From Heliomicrobium undosum (GTDB taxonomy: Bacteria; Bacillota; Desulfitobacteriia; Heliobacteriales; Heliobacteriaceae): 64,000 bases of DNA. The notes under the pieces were generated by a model, which saw nothing but the letters and a program-made list of their open reading frames with translations, was not told the origin of the DNA and ran no database searches. The stretch's first letter is position 1; the number at the start of each line of letters is the position of its first letter. Positions 16,952 through 25,327 of the stretch are shown here, piece by piece. Position numbers and translations under genes: made by a program. Location: the NCBI RefSeq assembly GCF_009877425.1, contig NZ_WXEY01000004.1, positions 62,001 through 126,000 of the forward strand. The letters are read 5' to 3'.

Positions 16952-19228
16952 TTATATGAAACCTGTCGCGGCTTTCCCTGGGCCAGGTAAAAAGGGGCTG
17001 CTGTCGCCGGTATGATAAACGATCAGGCGATGCAACGCCCGGGTGCAGGCGATGTAGAGCAGCCGCCGATCCAGGTCGCTCCTGTAACGGCCTTCATCTG
17101 CGCCGTAGACGATGACGGCGTCAAACTCGAGCCCTTTGGCGAGATAGGCGGAAACGATGGAGATGCCTGTTTCGACCCATCCTTCGCGGGGCTGGATCAG
17201 TTTCACGTCCAGCCTGTCCTTCAGCCGGTCATACAGGCCTGCCGCTTCCCGCTGGCTCTTGCAGATGATGGCGACGGTCCCAAAACCGGCGTCAACAAAG
17301 GCGGCGGCGTCATGAGCCGCGGCGTCATCCATGGCGGCGCTATCCTCGGCGTGTACGATGCGTGGCGCCTCGTCGTGGCGTTCGAAGGACATGCCGTTCT
17401 GATCTTTTCCCAGCACCTGCCGGGCGAAGGCGCTGATCTCCTGGGAGGAGCGGTACCCTTTCTCGAGATAAAGGCGGAGGGTTTGCGGCTTCCGGAGGAT
17501 CTCGACCACTTCGTCGTAGAGCCCCAGGTCGCCCTCTTTTTCTACGCTTTGGTGGATGTCGCCCAGGACGGTGAAGCGCGCCTCCTTAAAAAGAGTAGCG
17601 AAGATGGCGTACTGCAGCGGCGTGTAGTCCTGGGCCTCGTCAACGACGACCTGCTTGATTTCCGGGTAGAGGGAAGCGCCTTCGAGCCGGAACTTGAGGT
17701 AGAGCAGGGGGGCGGCATCCTCATAACGGGCTTGTCCCCGGCGGAGCCTGTCCCTGGTCTCGGCGATCAGCGCTTCGATCTCTTTCTCCGTCATGTCTCC
17801 AGGGAAGGAAAGTCCCCTGGCGAGGCGGGCGAAGAGTTTCGGCTGGGCGAAGAGGGTTTCATAGACGCGCCCGTAGTCGACACGGGTAAACCGGCGGAGG
17901 CGGCGGCGCAAGGCCTTTGTTTCTTTCATCGATAAGAGGCGGCTGAAGGATTTGATCTCAAAATCGCGGCCTTCGCTTTTGGTGACGATCGGTTCGATCC
18001 GCTTCAGCCGCCGCTTTTGCAAGGGCGCGATTTTTTTCAGGACCGTTTCTTCCAGCCGGCGGAGTTGGACGGCCATGGGGAGGCCGATCTTGTTGTGTAA
18101 GAAGCGGTTTTTTAACTGCTGCCGCGTCTCTACAGTGACGCCGTCATAGAAGACATCCTCGAAGGGGATCACCCGGTGGGCCCAGTGGCGGAGCAGCCGG
18201 TCGAGGAGGGTGACGAAGGCGCGGGAGCCCTTGAAGGCGATGGCGCGCTGGCGGCGGAAGGCTGTGCGGCTATCTTCCGCTTGGAGGAGCCCTTCTAACT
18301 GCTCGGCCCGGCTCTCCACGGCAAAACGGCCGGCCAGGGCCGAGGCGGCGATGTCGTCGAAGGTTGTCTGGGCCACGTTCTCCTCGCCGAGTTCAGGCAG
18401 GACATGGGAGATGTACTGGCTGAAGACGGCGTTGGGCGAGAGGATCAGGACGTTGTTCGATGTCAGGCGGGACCGGTGGCCTTCGTAGAGCAGGTAGGCG
18501 ATGCGGTGCAAGGCGATGGAGGTCTTGCCGCTGCCGGCGACGCCCTGGACGATGAGCAGATCTGTTTCGCGGTCCCGGATGATCCGGTCCTGCTCCTTTT
18601 GAATCGTCTCGACGATGGTGCGCATCTTCGGCGAGGCGTTATGGCTGAGGATTTCCTGCAGGATCTGATCGGTGATCACGACGTTGCAATCGAAGAAGTA
18701 GACCAACTGCCCATCTTTGATCTTGTACTGTCGCTTGCGGAGGACCTCTCCTTCGATGATGCCGCCGGGAGCCTCGTAGGCTGCCCGTCCCGGTTCATGC
18801 CGGTAGAAGATGCTGGAGACGGGCGCCCGCCAGTCATAGACGAAGACCTGGTGATTCTCCGGCTCCATGACGGTGTGCAGGCCCACATAAATCTTTTCGG
18901 CTTCCTCGTATCCGTCCTCGATGAAGTCGACGCGGCCGAAGTAGGGCGAGCCGATCATGTGTTTGTATTTGGCGACCTGTTTGAGCGTGTTCACATAACC
19001 GGCCGTCTGCTGGTTGACGCCGACGAGGTACTGGTTCATCTCGGTCAGCCGGGTGAAGTCGCGGGAGGAGTGGACCGTGTTCTCCCACATGTCCCTTCTG
19101 GCCTCGATGAGGGCTTCTTTGCGACTTTCCAACTGGTCAAGTTCGCGGTTCAAAAGGGTCTGGAGGAGTTGCTCCGTTTGCGCCAGGTACTGGAGTTCTT
19201 CCTGGTGGCGTTGTTGTTCCTTGTCCAT
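16952..19228 (-). CDS. helD: HelD-like UvrD/Rep superfamily 1 helicase
   Basis: A 758-residue ATPase of the HelD family, which in Bacillus binds RNA polymerase and helps release it from DNA. The N-terminal coiled coil (MDKEQQRHQEELQYLAQTE, NRELDQLESRKEALIEAR) is the arm that enters the secondary channel in known members. Walker A is VQGVAGSGKTSIALHRIAYL, the Walker B region VVVDEAQDYTPLQY, and later motifs include VLGDIHQSVEKEGDLG and GLEFDAVIVYG. The real start is ATG 19228, with GAGGAGG upstream; the open frame continues 224 codons further but without coding character. Divergent from the MFS gene. Assignment to HelD rather than another SF1 helicase rests on the N-terminal arm. Confidence 0.88.
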   Translation of the reverse strand: MDKEQQRHQEELQYLAQTEQLLQTLLNRELDQLESRKEALIEARRDMWENTVHSSRDFTRLTEMNQYLVGVNQQTAGYVNTLKQVAKYKHMIGSPYFGRVDFIEDGYEEAEKIYVGLHTVMEPENHQVFVYDWRAPVSSIFYRHEPGRAAYEAPGGIIEGEVLRKRQYKIKDGQLVYFFDCNVVITDQILQEILSHNASPKMRTIVETIQKEQDRIIRDRETDLLIVQGVAGSGKTSIALHRIAYLLYEGHRSRLTSNNVLILSPNAVFSQYISHVLPELGEENVAQTTFDDIAASALAGRFAVESRAEQLEGLLQAEDSRTAFRRQRAIAFKGSRAFVTLLDRLLRHWAHRVIPFEDVFYDGVTVETRQQLKNRFLHNKIGLPMAVQLRRLEETVLKKIAPLQKRRLKRIEPIVTKSEGRDFEIKSFSRLLSMKETKALRRRLRRFTRVDYGRVYETLFAQPKLFARLARGLSFPGDMTEKEIEALIAETRDRLRRGQARYEDAAPLLYLKFRLEGASLYPEIKQVVVDEAQDYTPLQYAIFATLFKEARFTVLGDIHQSVEKEGDLGLYDEVVEILRKPQTLRLYLEKGYRSSQEISAFARQVLGKDQNGMSFERHDEAPRIVHAEDSAAMDDAAAHDAAAFVDAGFGTVAIICKSQREAAGLYDRLKDRLDVKLIQPREGWVETGISIVSAYLAKGLEFDAVIVYGADEGRYRSDLDRRLLYIACTRALHRLIVYHTGDSSPFLPGPGKAATGFI

Positions 19229-19258
19229 TTGAACCTCCTCGCGGTTTTCACGTGACGC

Positions 19259-19287
19259 TTGACAAAAGGGGCGATTTTTGATATAAT
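19259..19287 (+). promoter_or_regulatory. Perfect consensus sigma-A promoter for the MFS leader
   Basis: TTGACA (19259-19264), 17-base spacer, TATAAT (19282-19287). It fires rightwards into a 190-base leader before the MFS gene. It lies only 30 bases from the divergent helD start. Confidence 0.85.
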
Positions 19288-19387
19288 AAAATGGGATAAT
19301 GTAATGATTGCTAAAAAACAATGGTCGTCTGTTTATTATAATCAATTTTCGTGTCTGAGTAAAGGCCTGATTCGCCCATTGTCGCAT

Positions 19388-19426
19388 AAAGGGATTCCCG
19401 GAGAACAATCCGGGGGTCCCTTTTTT
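19388..19426 (+). terminator. Intrinsic terminator / attenuator in the MFS leader
   Basis: GGGA-tt-CCCGGA ... TCCGGG-gg-TCCC followed by TTTTTT. It sits about 95 bases after the promoter and 55 bases before the MFS start, so full-length mRNA requires read-through. Upstream ACAATGG (19318-19324) can pair with CCATTGT (19376-19382). A second hairpin GGCAGC / GCTGCC follows at 19438-19456. Confidence 0.75.
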
Positions 19427-19480
19427 GGATAGAAAAAAGGCAGCCGTATAGCTGCCATAAGCGCCCGGGATACTACCGGC

Positions 19481-20746
19481 ATGGGAGATGCGACGTCGCT
19501 GCCGTTGTTTACAAAACCCTTCGCCGCCTTGCTCGTGGCTACATCCCTGTTCATCAGCGCCTACTACCTGCTGATGCCGGTGATTCCGATCACCTTGGAC
19601 GCGCTCGGCGCCGGCAAACTGGAAATCGGGATGACCATGGGCGTCTTTTTTGTGGGCTCCCTTTTTTTGCGCGTCATCGCCGGCTATTTGGGCGACCGGT
19701 ATGGACGAAGAGCGCTTTTCTGGTCCTGTTTTTTTGCCGTCCTGCCGGCGCCCTTTTTGTTTCTCTCGCCTTCCATCCCCAAGATGGCGCTGGTCCAGTT
19801 GATCTACGGATATGCTGTCGGCGTTTTTACCGTTTCGTCTCTGTCGGAACTCGCCGAGATGGTCGACGCGCCCCGTTTGAGTCAGGCGGTGAGCATCCAC
19901 AGCATCTCCCTGGTGATCGCCAAGGGACTGGCGCCTTCCTTGGGACTGTTCCTGTTTCAGGGCTGGGGAACGACAATGTTGTTGACCCTGTCTTTCGCCT
20001 GCGCCTTTCTGACGGGGGCGCTGCTGCCTTTTGTGCGCAAGCTGCCACGAAACAGGTCGGAGTCGGAGGCGTATGGGGCGGAATCAACTGAGGCCGAGTT
20101 GCCCGGAGAAGAAGCGCGCGCTAAAAGCGATAGGGGAGCGTCCAGAGCAGCAATTGAAACAGGCGCAACCACGGTGGTCCCTTTTGGTCAACTGCTCCGC
20201 AGCCCCGATGTGCTCATCCCCGGTTTCACCTTGTTTTTCATCACCTTTACCAACGGGGCCATCGTGACCATGCTGCCCCTCTTTGCCGGGGAGCGGGCGA
20301 TTGCCGGGTTTGAGTGGTTCTTCACCGCCAACGCTTTGGCGATTATCCTTTCCCGGCTCGTCATGCAGCGTCTCTCCGGTCGGGCTGAGGTGTCGCTGGT
20401 CCAGGTGTCGCTGGCGCTGATCGCCTTGTCCGTCTTCGCCCTCGCCTTCGTAGAGACGCTGGCGACGCTGTTGGCGGTGGCCCTTCTGTACGGGCTCGGT
20501 TTCGGCCTCATGTATCCGGCACTGACCGTGTTAGTGCTCCGGCGCACCCCTCCATCGGTCAAGGGGAGCGCCATGGGGGTGTTCACGAGCTTTTTCGACA
20601 TTGGCGTGACGGTAGGCGCTTTTTGGGCGGGGTTCAGCGAATTCTGGGGATTTGGCGCTATTTATCTCAGTTCCGCCGTGTTGCCGGCAGTGGGACTTTT
20701 GCTGTTCACTGTTGCTTACGCATCGAGAAGAGACGAGGCTTCATAG
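19481..20746 (+). CDS. MFS transporter
   Basis: A 421-residue major facilitator with 12 predicted helices in two halves joined by a long, charged loop (ARAKSDRGASRAAIE). The loop 2-3 motif A appears as GYLGDRYGRRALFW. The family resembles drug or metabolite exporters (YfkF/YttB-like), but no substrate can be assigned. ATG 19481 is the first good start, yet no Shine-Dalgarno sequence is visible before it; the region upstream is a stack of hairpins, suggesting conditional translation or an unrecognised start further in. The 3' end overlaps the convergent small gene by 31 bases. Expression is probably controlled by the terminator in its leader. Confidence 0.87.
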   Translation: MGDATSLPLFTKPFAALLVATSLFISAYYLLMPVIPITLDALGAGKLEIGMTMGVFFVGSLFLRVIAGYLGDRYGRRALFWSCFFAVLPAPFLFLSPSIPKMALVQLIYGYAVGVFTVSSLSELAEMVDAPRLSQAVSIHSISLVIAKGLAPSLGLFLFQGWGTTMLLTLSFACAFLTGALLPFVRKLPRNRSESEAYGAESTEAELPGEEARAKSDRGASRAAIETGATTVVPFGQLLRSPDVLIPGFTLFFITFTNGAIVTMLPLFAGERAIAGFEWFFTANALAIILSRLVMQRLSGRAEVSLVQVSLALIALSVFALAFVETLATLLAVALLYGLGFGLMYPALTVLVLRRTPPSVKGSAMGVFTSFFDIGVTVGAFWAGFSEFWGFGAIYLSSAVLPAVGLLLFTVAYASRRDEAS

Positions 20747-20967
20747 AGCCCGCCGGAGGCCTGTGCGCTATCTCCGCGCCGGCTTGCGCGCTTGGCCGTT
20801 GTGGCGAGGTATTGTTCCCAAAGCAGGTCTGCTTCCCGTGATGTCTTTACGGCGTTATCCACATCCCCGAGGGCCATAAAGCGCAGCGCTTCGTCACGCT
20901 TGAGTCGGACAAGTTGTAAAAAGGCTTTTCTCGCTTCCCTTTTGTTTGTCCGTTCATCACGTTTCAA
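20716..20967 (-). CDS. Small basic helical hypothetical protein
   Basis: An 83-residue protein starting (L)KRDERTNKREARKAFLQL; very rich in Arg, Lys and Glu and predicted to be helical, with a middle segment DEALRFMALGDVDNAVKTS that resembles a single TPR-like helical pair. Family not recognised. The start is TTG at 20967, with GGGAGG 8 bases upstream; an ATG at 20991 lacks one. The gene overlaps the end of the convergent MFS gene. Confidence 0.5.
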   Translation of the reverse strand: MKRDERTNKREARKAFLQLVRLKRDEALRFMALGDVDNAVKTSREADLLWEQYLATTAKRASRRGDSAQASGGLYEASSLLDA

Positions 20968-21165
20968 TTGAAGAACCTCCCAATCGGTCATAGGGTTGTT
21001 GCATCTTCTGAGCCTTCCCTGGTGTAAGGATACAACTCAATTCTCGTAGGAGGGACAGGAAAAGACAAAAATAATATAATCATTCTAAATGTAGCATTTA
21101 ATGTAAATTTATTCAAGGTTTTAATGACAAATACTTTGGTGGGATTTGGGATAATTCTGCGTAAT

Positions 21166-21204
21166 AAAGAGAAGGAGGGCTGCCGGTCGCCCCTCCTTCT
21201 CTTT
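21166..21204. terminator. Strong intergenic hairpin
   Basis: A perfect 14-bp stem AAAGAGAAGGAGGG / CCCTCCTTCTCTTT. T-runs are weak on both sides, but its strength and position upstream of the small minus-strand gene and before the nitroreductase remnant suggest a terminator of a lost or unseen transcript. Confidence 0.5.
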
Positions 21205-21268
21205 GTTACAAATGGTTACATTCAGTTGTCATAATGAATCCGAAATGAAACCCCCTGTGGGCCCCCTA

Positions 21269-21379
21269 TCAATAGAAGGTGACGGCGGCGCCGATCATGC
21301 AGGTGCCCAGCCCCAGCGATTCACCGGCCAGCATGGCGTACGTGGCGGCAAAACTTGCGCATCGGGCGGCGCCATGGTA
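21269..21379 (-). pseudogene. Nitroreductase C-terminal remnant
   Basis: The minus strand encodes RCASFAATYAMLAGESLG followed by LGTCMIGAAVTFY and a stop. This matches the conserved FMN-nitroreductase segment of the form AATYxMLAAESLGLGTCWIG. Only about 37 codons remain: a stop codon precedes them in frame, and the segment that should follow is missing. It lies directly under the 5' end of the metallophosphoesterase gene and appears to be decayed DNA from which that gene's promoter region was built. Identification is by pattern alone. Confidence 0.55.
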
Positions 21380-21423
21380 GGGTGTAATTTAGCATGAAAA
21401 GCGGCGGCGATGGGGGGACATCA

Positions 21424-22623
21424 ATGAGGTTTGTTGCAGTCTTGGCGATTATTTTCGCGTTGTATGGGTTGCTCCACTACTGGATCGGTCTCCGGGGATG
21501 GCAGGCCTTCGGCCACTGGGTCCCTGCGGGACAGGGATGGACATATTGGGCCACCCTCGTCCTGCTGGCTGCCGCCTACCCGCTCGGGCGGATCACAGAG
21601 GGCAAGCTGCCCGCATTGCTTACGGAGGCGATGATCCGGCTGGGCGCTTACTGGCTGGGGGCGTTGATTTACATCGTCCTCCTGCTCGGGGCGGTGGAGG
21701 CGGTGCTTGGTCTGAACCGGCTCCTGCACTTCCTGCCGCAACACTGGCTGGCGGCGCCGCAGGCGGCGGCTCGGGCGGGCATGGTCGCCGTCGCCCTGAT
21801 CGCGGCGATTGTCGCTTACGGCGCCTGGAATGCCCGGAACCCGGAGGTGGTCCGCTATGAGGCGACCATCGCCAAGGACGCCGGAGAGATGAAAGAATTG
21901 AAGGTGGCCGTCGTCTCGGATCTGCATCTGGGACTGCTCGTACATAACGGGCGGCTCACCCGGATGGTCGAGTTGGTCCAGGCCATGGAACCGGATCTGG
22001 TGCTCTTGCCGGGCGATGTCATCGATGAGGATCCCGGCGCCTTTTCCGAGCAGGAGATGCAAAAGACCTTCGGCCGGCTGAAACCGCCCCTGGGCATCTA
22101 TGCCGTGCCGGGCAACCACGAGTATATCGGCGGCAAGTGGGAAGAGATCTTTACCCATCTCGAGGCATCGGGTGTGCGGGTGCTCCGCGACGAGACGGTG
22201 ACAGTGGGCGGCGCCGTCACCATCGTGGGCCGTGACGATCTCTCGCGGGGACGCTTTACCGGCGAACCGCGCAAGGAACTGGACGAACTGATGGCGCGCG
22301 TCAATCGCGCCCAGCCGGTGCTGCTGATGGACCACCAACCCTTTCACCTGGAGGAGGCGGAGAACCAAGGCGTCGATGTGCAACTCTCCGGCCATACCCA
22401 TCGCGGGCAGTTGTTTCCCGGCAGTCTGATCACTGGGCGTCTCTACGAGAACGATTGGGGGCTCTCTACACGGGGGGCGATGACAGCGGTCGTATCCTCC
22501 GGTTTCGGCACCTGGGGACCGCCTATCCGGGTGGGAAGCCGCGCCGAAGTGGTGGAGTTGAAGATCCGCTTCACCGGTCCTGCGGGGGGAGGGGCTCTTC
22601 CTCTGTCGGCAGATAAACAGTGA
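21424..22623 (+). CDS. Membrane-anchored metallophosphoesterase (YkuE/YaeI-like)
   Basis: A 399-residue protein with four or five N-terminal helices (residues 1-140) and a calcineurin-like phosphoesterase domain. All metal-site motifs are present: VVSDLHLG (D-x-H), LLPGDVIDED (GD), YAVPGNHEYIGG (GNHE) and QLSGHTHRGQLFPGS (GHxH). Related enzymes act on UDP-diacylglucosamine or on membrane lipids, which is plausible but unproven here. The start ATG 21424 has a GGGGGG purine tract before it; ten earlier codons are in frame but lack a site. The 3' end overlaps the convergent histidine kinase gene by 53 bases. Confidence 0.88.
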   Translation: MRFVAVLAIIFALYGLLHYWIGLRGWQAFGHWVPAGQGWTYWATLVLLAAAYPLGRITEGKLPALLTEAMIRLGAYWLGALIYIVLLLGAVEAVLGLNRLLHFLPQHWLAAPQAAARAGMVAVALIAAIVAYGAWNARNPEVVRYEATIAKDAGEMKELKVAVVSDLHLGLLVHNGRLTRMVELVQAMEPDLVLLPGDVIDEDPGAFSEQEMQKTFGRLKPPLGIYAVPGNHEYIGGKWEEIFTHLEASGVRVLRDETVTVGGAVTIVGRDDLSRGRFTGEPRKELDELMARVNRAQPVLLMDHQPFHLEEAENQGVDVQLSGHTHRGQLFPGSLITGRLYENDWGLSTRGAMTAVVSSGFGTWGPPIRVGSRAEVVELKIRFTGPAGGGALPLSADKQ

Positions 22624-24004
22624 ACACCGATCCCTGACCGGGAACGCTGTCGGCGGAGATGGAACCGCCCTGCAAGAGCGCGTATTCACGGGCGATGGCG
22701 AGGCCGAGGCCGGATCCGCCGGTGCGCCGCGTCCGGCTCTCATCGATGCGGTAAAAGCGGTCGAAGATATGGGGCAGGTGCTCCGGGGCGATGCCACAGC
22801 CGCTGTCCCGGACGGCGATGGCGATGCCTCCCGGCCGGACCTGGGTGTCGACGGAGATGAAGCCGCCGGGGCAGGTGTGCCGGAGGGCGTTGTGCAAGAG
22901 GTTAAGAAAAATCTGAACGGTGCGGTCGGGATCGACATAGAGGAGGGTCCCGGCCGTTTCTCTTTCTGCGGTGACGGTAAAGGAGACGCCCTTTTGCCGG
23001 GCTGCTGCGCTGAAGGATTCCTCCAGCCGTTCCAACAGGTCCCCCACATAGAGCCATTCCTTGCAGAAGGAAAGTTGTCTCGTCTCCGCCTTGCTCAATG
23101 CATGGAGGTCGTGAACAAGGCGGTTCATCCGCCCCGTTTCTTCCTGGAGTGTTGTCAGCGCTTCTTTGTCCCAGGTCGCGACGCCGCTTTCCAGGGCGTC
23201 GAAGAGGCTCTGGCAAACGGCGAGGGGGGTGCGCAGTTCATGGACCACATCGGCCTGCAACTGCCGGCGTAGCCGCTGGTCTTCCTCCAAGCGCGCGGCC
23301 ATGGTATTGAAGTCTGCCGCCAGTTCACCCAGTTCGTCGCCGCCGGTCAGGGTGACCCGGTGGCCCAGGTTGCCCCGGGCGATACTGCGGGCCGCTTCGG
23401 CGAGCACGCCGATCGGTTGGATCAACCGATTGGAGATGAAAAAGGCGATGATCAGGGCGATGATGGAGGCAATGATCACCGTTCCGACCTGGCGGATGAC
23501 AAGGGGCACGATGAGGAAGTTGCGGGCCGTTTCCAGGAGGCTGTTTTCCTTGGGCAAGAGCCGCAAGAGGCCGATGCGGCGGCCGTCGACCTCGAGAGGA
23601 TAGGCTGTCGCGTAGCCGGCATGCGCTCCGGCAAGAGTCGTTCCCTCGGGGCCGAGGACGATTTGACCGGCGCTGTCTTCGACGATGACAGTCCAGGTGC
23701 CTCCGCCGGGAACGTTGACGAAAGGTGGCGGACCATGGTCCGGGTCTCTCTCAAACTGGCGCGGGAAGCGGACCACCAGTTCCCGTGGGGTGACGGCCTC
23801 TTCCGTCAGTCCTTCCAGGTCGCCATGGGCGCGGTAGTGGGCGGTGATCGCCACCCCGGCGGCCTCGGCGAAGGCATCGCGGAACTGGGCGGTGAACCGG
23901 TCGAACGAAAGCTTGCTACCCGAGGCGGTGATTGCCAGGTTGAGGCCTGCCGTCAAGAGGATCAGCGCCAGAAAGTAGAGGAAAAAGCGCTTGCGCAGCC
24001 TCAT
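22571..24004 (-). CDS. Sensor histidine kinase (HAMP type)
   Basis: A 477-residue membrane kinase: TM1 (FFLYFLALILLTAGLNLAI), an extracellular domain of about 130 residues, TM2 (VGTVIIASIIALIIAFFIS), HAMP, a HisKA domain with the phospho-accepting His in ADVVHELRTPLAV, and a HATPase domain with N-box NLLHNALRHT, G1 DSGCGIAPEHLP and G2 GGSGLGLAIAREY. All catalytic motifs look intact. It partners the response regulator directly upstream, whose stop overlaps its ATG by 4 bases. Its extracellular signal is unknown. The family resembles BaeS/CpxA-like envelope sensors. Confidence 0.93.
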   Translation of the reverse strand: MRLRKRFFLYFLALILLTAGLNLAITASGSKLSFDRFTAQFRDAFAEAAGVAITAHYRAHGDLEGLTEEAVTPRELVVRFPRQFERDPDHGPPPFVNVPGGGTWTVIVEDSAGQIVLGPEGTTLAGAHAGYATAYPLEVDGRRIGLLRLLPKENSLLETARNFLIVPLVIRQVGTVIIASIIALIIAFFISNRLIQPIGVLAEAARSIARGNLGHRVTLTGGDELGELAADFNTMAARLEEDQRLRRQLQADVVHELRTPLAVCQSLFDALESGVATWDKEALTTLQEETGRMNRLVHDLHALSKAETRQLSFCKEWLYVGDLLERLEESFSAAARQKGVSFTVTAERETAGTLLYVDPDRTVQIFLNLLHNALRHTCPGGFISVDTQVRPGGIAIAVRDSGCGIAPEHLPHIFDRFYRIDESRTRRTGGSGLGLAIAREYALLQGGSISADSVPGQGSVFTVYLPTEEEPLPPQDR

Positions 24005-24684
24005 CGCTGCTCTCCAAAGCGGTAACCGATACCGAAAACCGTTTGGATATAGCGCGGTTTGCCGGTGCGGTCTTCGATTTTTTTGCGCAGGTTGAAAATA
24101 TGGGTGTCCACGGTGCGCTCGTAGTTTTCAAAGGCCTCGCCGATAGCGCCTTCTAAGAGTTGCAACCGGGTGAAGGCGCGCCCCGGCTGCTTGGCCATCA
24201 TGGCGAGCAGGCGAAACTCGGTGGCCGTCAATGGCACCTCTTCGCCCTTTTTCAAGAGGCGGACACCGTCGATGTCGAGGGTGAGTTCACCGAGATAGAG
24301 GACCGACTGGGGGGCCTGAGCCAGCGACTGCCGCCGGAGGACCGCCCGGATCCGCGCCACCAGTTCGCGCATACGGAAAGGTTTGACGATATAATCATCG
24401 GCGCCCTTTTCCAGACCGTCCAGCACGTCCTCCTCGCCGCCGAGGGCGGTCACCATCAGGATGGGGACTGCGCTCTCTTGACGGATGATTCGGCAGATCT
24501 GGATGCCGTTTAGTTCGGGGAGCAGGATATCGAGGAGGATCAGATCCGGTTTTTCCGTCCGGAAGCTTTGCAACGCCGCCAGTCCGTCGCCGGCCTCACT
24601 GACGGAGAACCCTTCGGCAGCGAGAAACTGGGCCGTATGTTGCCGGAGCTTCGCTTCGTCTTCAACGATCAGGATACGCGTCAC
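24001..24684 (-). CDS. OmpR/PhoB-family response regulator
   Basis: A 227-residue two-domain regulator. The receiver has the acidic pair E8/D9, phospho-acceptor D52 (LILLDILLPELNG), T in LMVTALGG and the conserved K in YIVKPFRMREL. The C-terminal winged helix shows LTATEFRLLAMMAKQPGRAF and RTVDTHIFNLRKKIED. It forms an ATGA-overlapping pair with the kinase. Only the receiver and wHTH are present, so it is a DNA-binding output; targets unknown. It is divergent from pshX, with 300 bases between them. Confidence 0.94.
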   Translation of the reverse strand: MTRILIVEDEAKLRQHTAQFLAAEGFSVSEAGDGLAALQSFRTEKPDLILLDILLPELNGIQICRIIRQESAVPILMVTALGGEEDVLDGLEKGADDYIVKPFRMRELVARIRAVLRRQSLAQAPQSVLYLGELTLDIDGVRLLKKGEEVPLTATEFRLLAMMAKQPGRAFTRLQLLEGAIGEAFENYERTVDTHIFNLRKKIEDRTGKPRYIQTVFGIGYRFGEQR

Positions 24685-24812
24685 GGTGGTTCATCCTTTC
24701 TACAAGGACTGCCTTTGGGGTCAACGTTCTTTTTAGAGCGAGGAAAATCCTTCAAGTTTGGACAACATTGCGTTGAAGGAGGGCGGTCATGTCAAGGGTT
24801 TATCAAGATGAG

Positions 24813-24840
24813 AAAAGGCGCTTCACTTAGGCGAAGCGCC
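24813..24840 (-). terminator. Hairpin-T element upstream of the two-component operon
   Basis: On the minus strand an 8-bp stem GGCGCTTC / GAAGCGCC runs directly into TTTT. It lies 130 bases before the response regulator start, so it could be a leader attenuator for that operon or a terminator for antisense transcription from the pshX side. Confidence 0.55.
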
Positions 24841-24981
24841 ATGTTTGTTTAATTTTTTTTCAAAAAAGGAATAACCAAAATAGCGTCGAATACGTTAAAC
24901 TATATATAGCCGAGTTCTGGTCGCAAGGGAGACCGCTGACCAGTGCTCAGGAAAAATGTGGAAAAAGGAGGTGTACGCTCA

Positions 24982-25077
24982 ATGGAAATGTACAGCCCCA
25001 CTTTTAACGTCGCCCACATCCTGGCCTTTTTCTTCCTGTTCCTCCACATTCCTTTCTACTTCGTCCTGAAAGACTAG
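24982..25077 (+). CDS. pshX: PshX, small single-helix subunit of the heliobacterial reaction centre
   Basis: A 31-residue peptide beginning MEMYSPTFNVAHILAFFFLF and ending HIPFYFVLKD. It is one transmembrane helix with a polar N-terminus. PshX, found in the crystal structure of the Heliobacterium modesticaldum reaction centre, is a single-helix polypeptide of about this length that binds antenna bacteriochlorophyll g on each side of the PshA homodimer; the two His residues (12 and 22) are candidate pigment ligands. A strong AAGGAGGTG site lies 10 bases before ATG, a leader hairpin CTGGTC / GACCAG is at 24917-24943, and a clean terminator follows, so it is a monocistronic, well-expressed unit. 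Identification is from memory of size and character, not alignment. Confidence 0.72.
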   Translation: MEMYSPTFNVAHILAFFFLFLHIPFYFVLKD

Positions 25078-25151
25078 TATCCCTATGCACTAATCCTCTT
25101 TGGCCATTTGGCAAAGCTGTCGACAAGGCGAGCAATGACATAAGTGACGAT

Positions 25152-25188
25152 AAATCAGGGGGGCGACTCCCTGATTTGTTTTTTTGCC
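25152..25188 (+). terminator. Intrinsic terminator of pshX
   Basis: A 9-bp stem AAATCAGGG / CCCTGATTT followed by GTTTTTTT. It ends the short pshX transcript about 75 bases after the stop codon. Confidence 0.9.
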
Positions 25189-25327
25189 GGTGGCGCCGCC
25201 GGATATCTTTGTCTTGCCAAATCGTCTAAAGAATGTTCATAATTAATATAACGTAGGAAACCGGGGGATGCGGCATTCTCCCTGTACGCCTTGAGGGAAT
25301 GCAGGCGCGAAGATTCGGAGAGGTGCG

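Noticed and set aside
19229-19900. 224-codon N-terminal extension of the HelD-like protein
   Set aside because: HelD starts MDKEQQRHQ at 19228 with GAGGAGG; the extension runs through the divergent promoter, the MFS leader terminator and the MFS gene.
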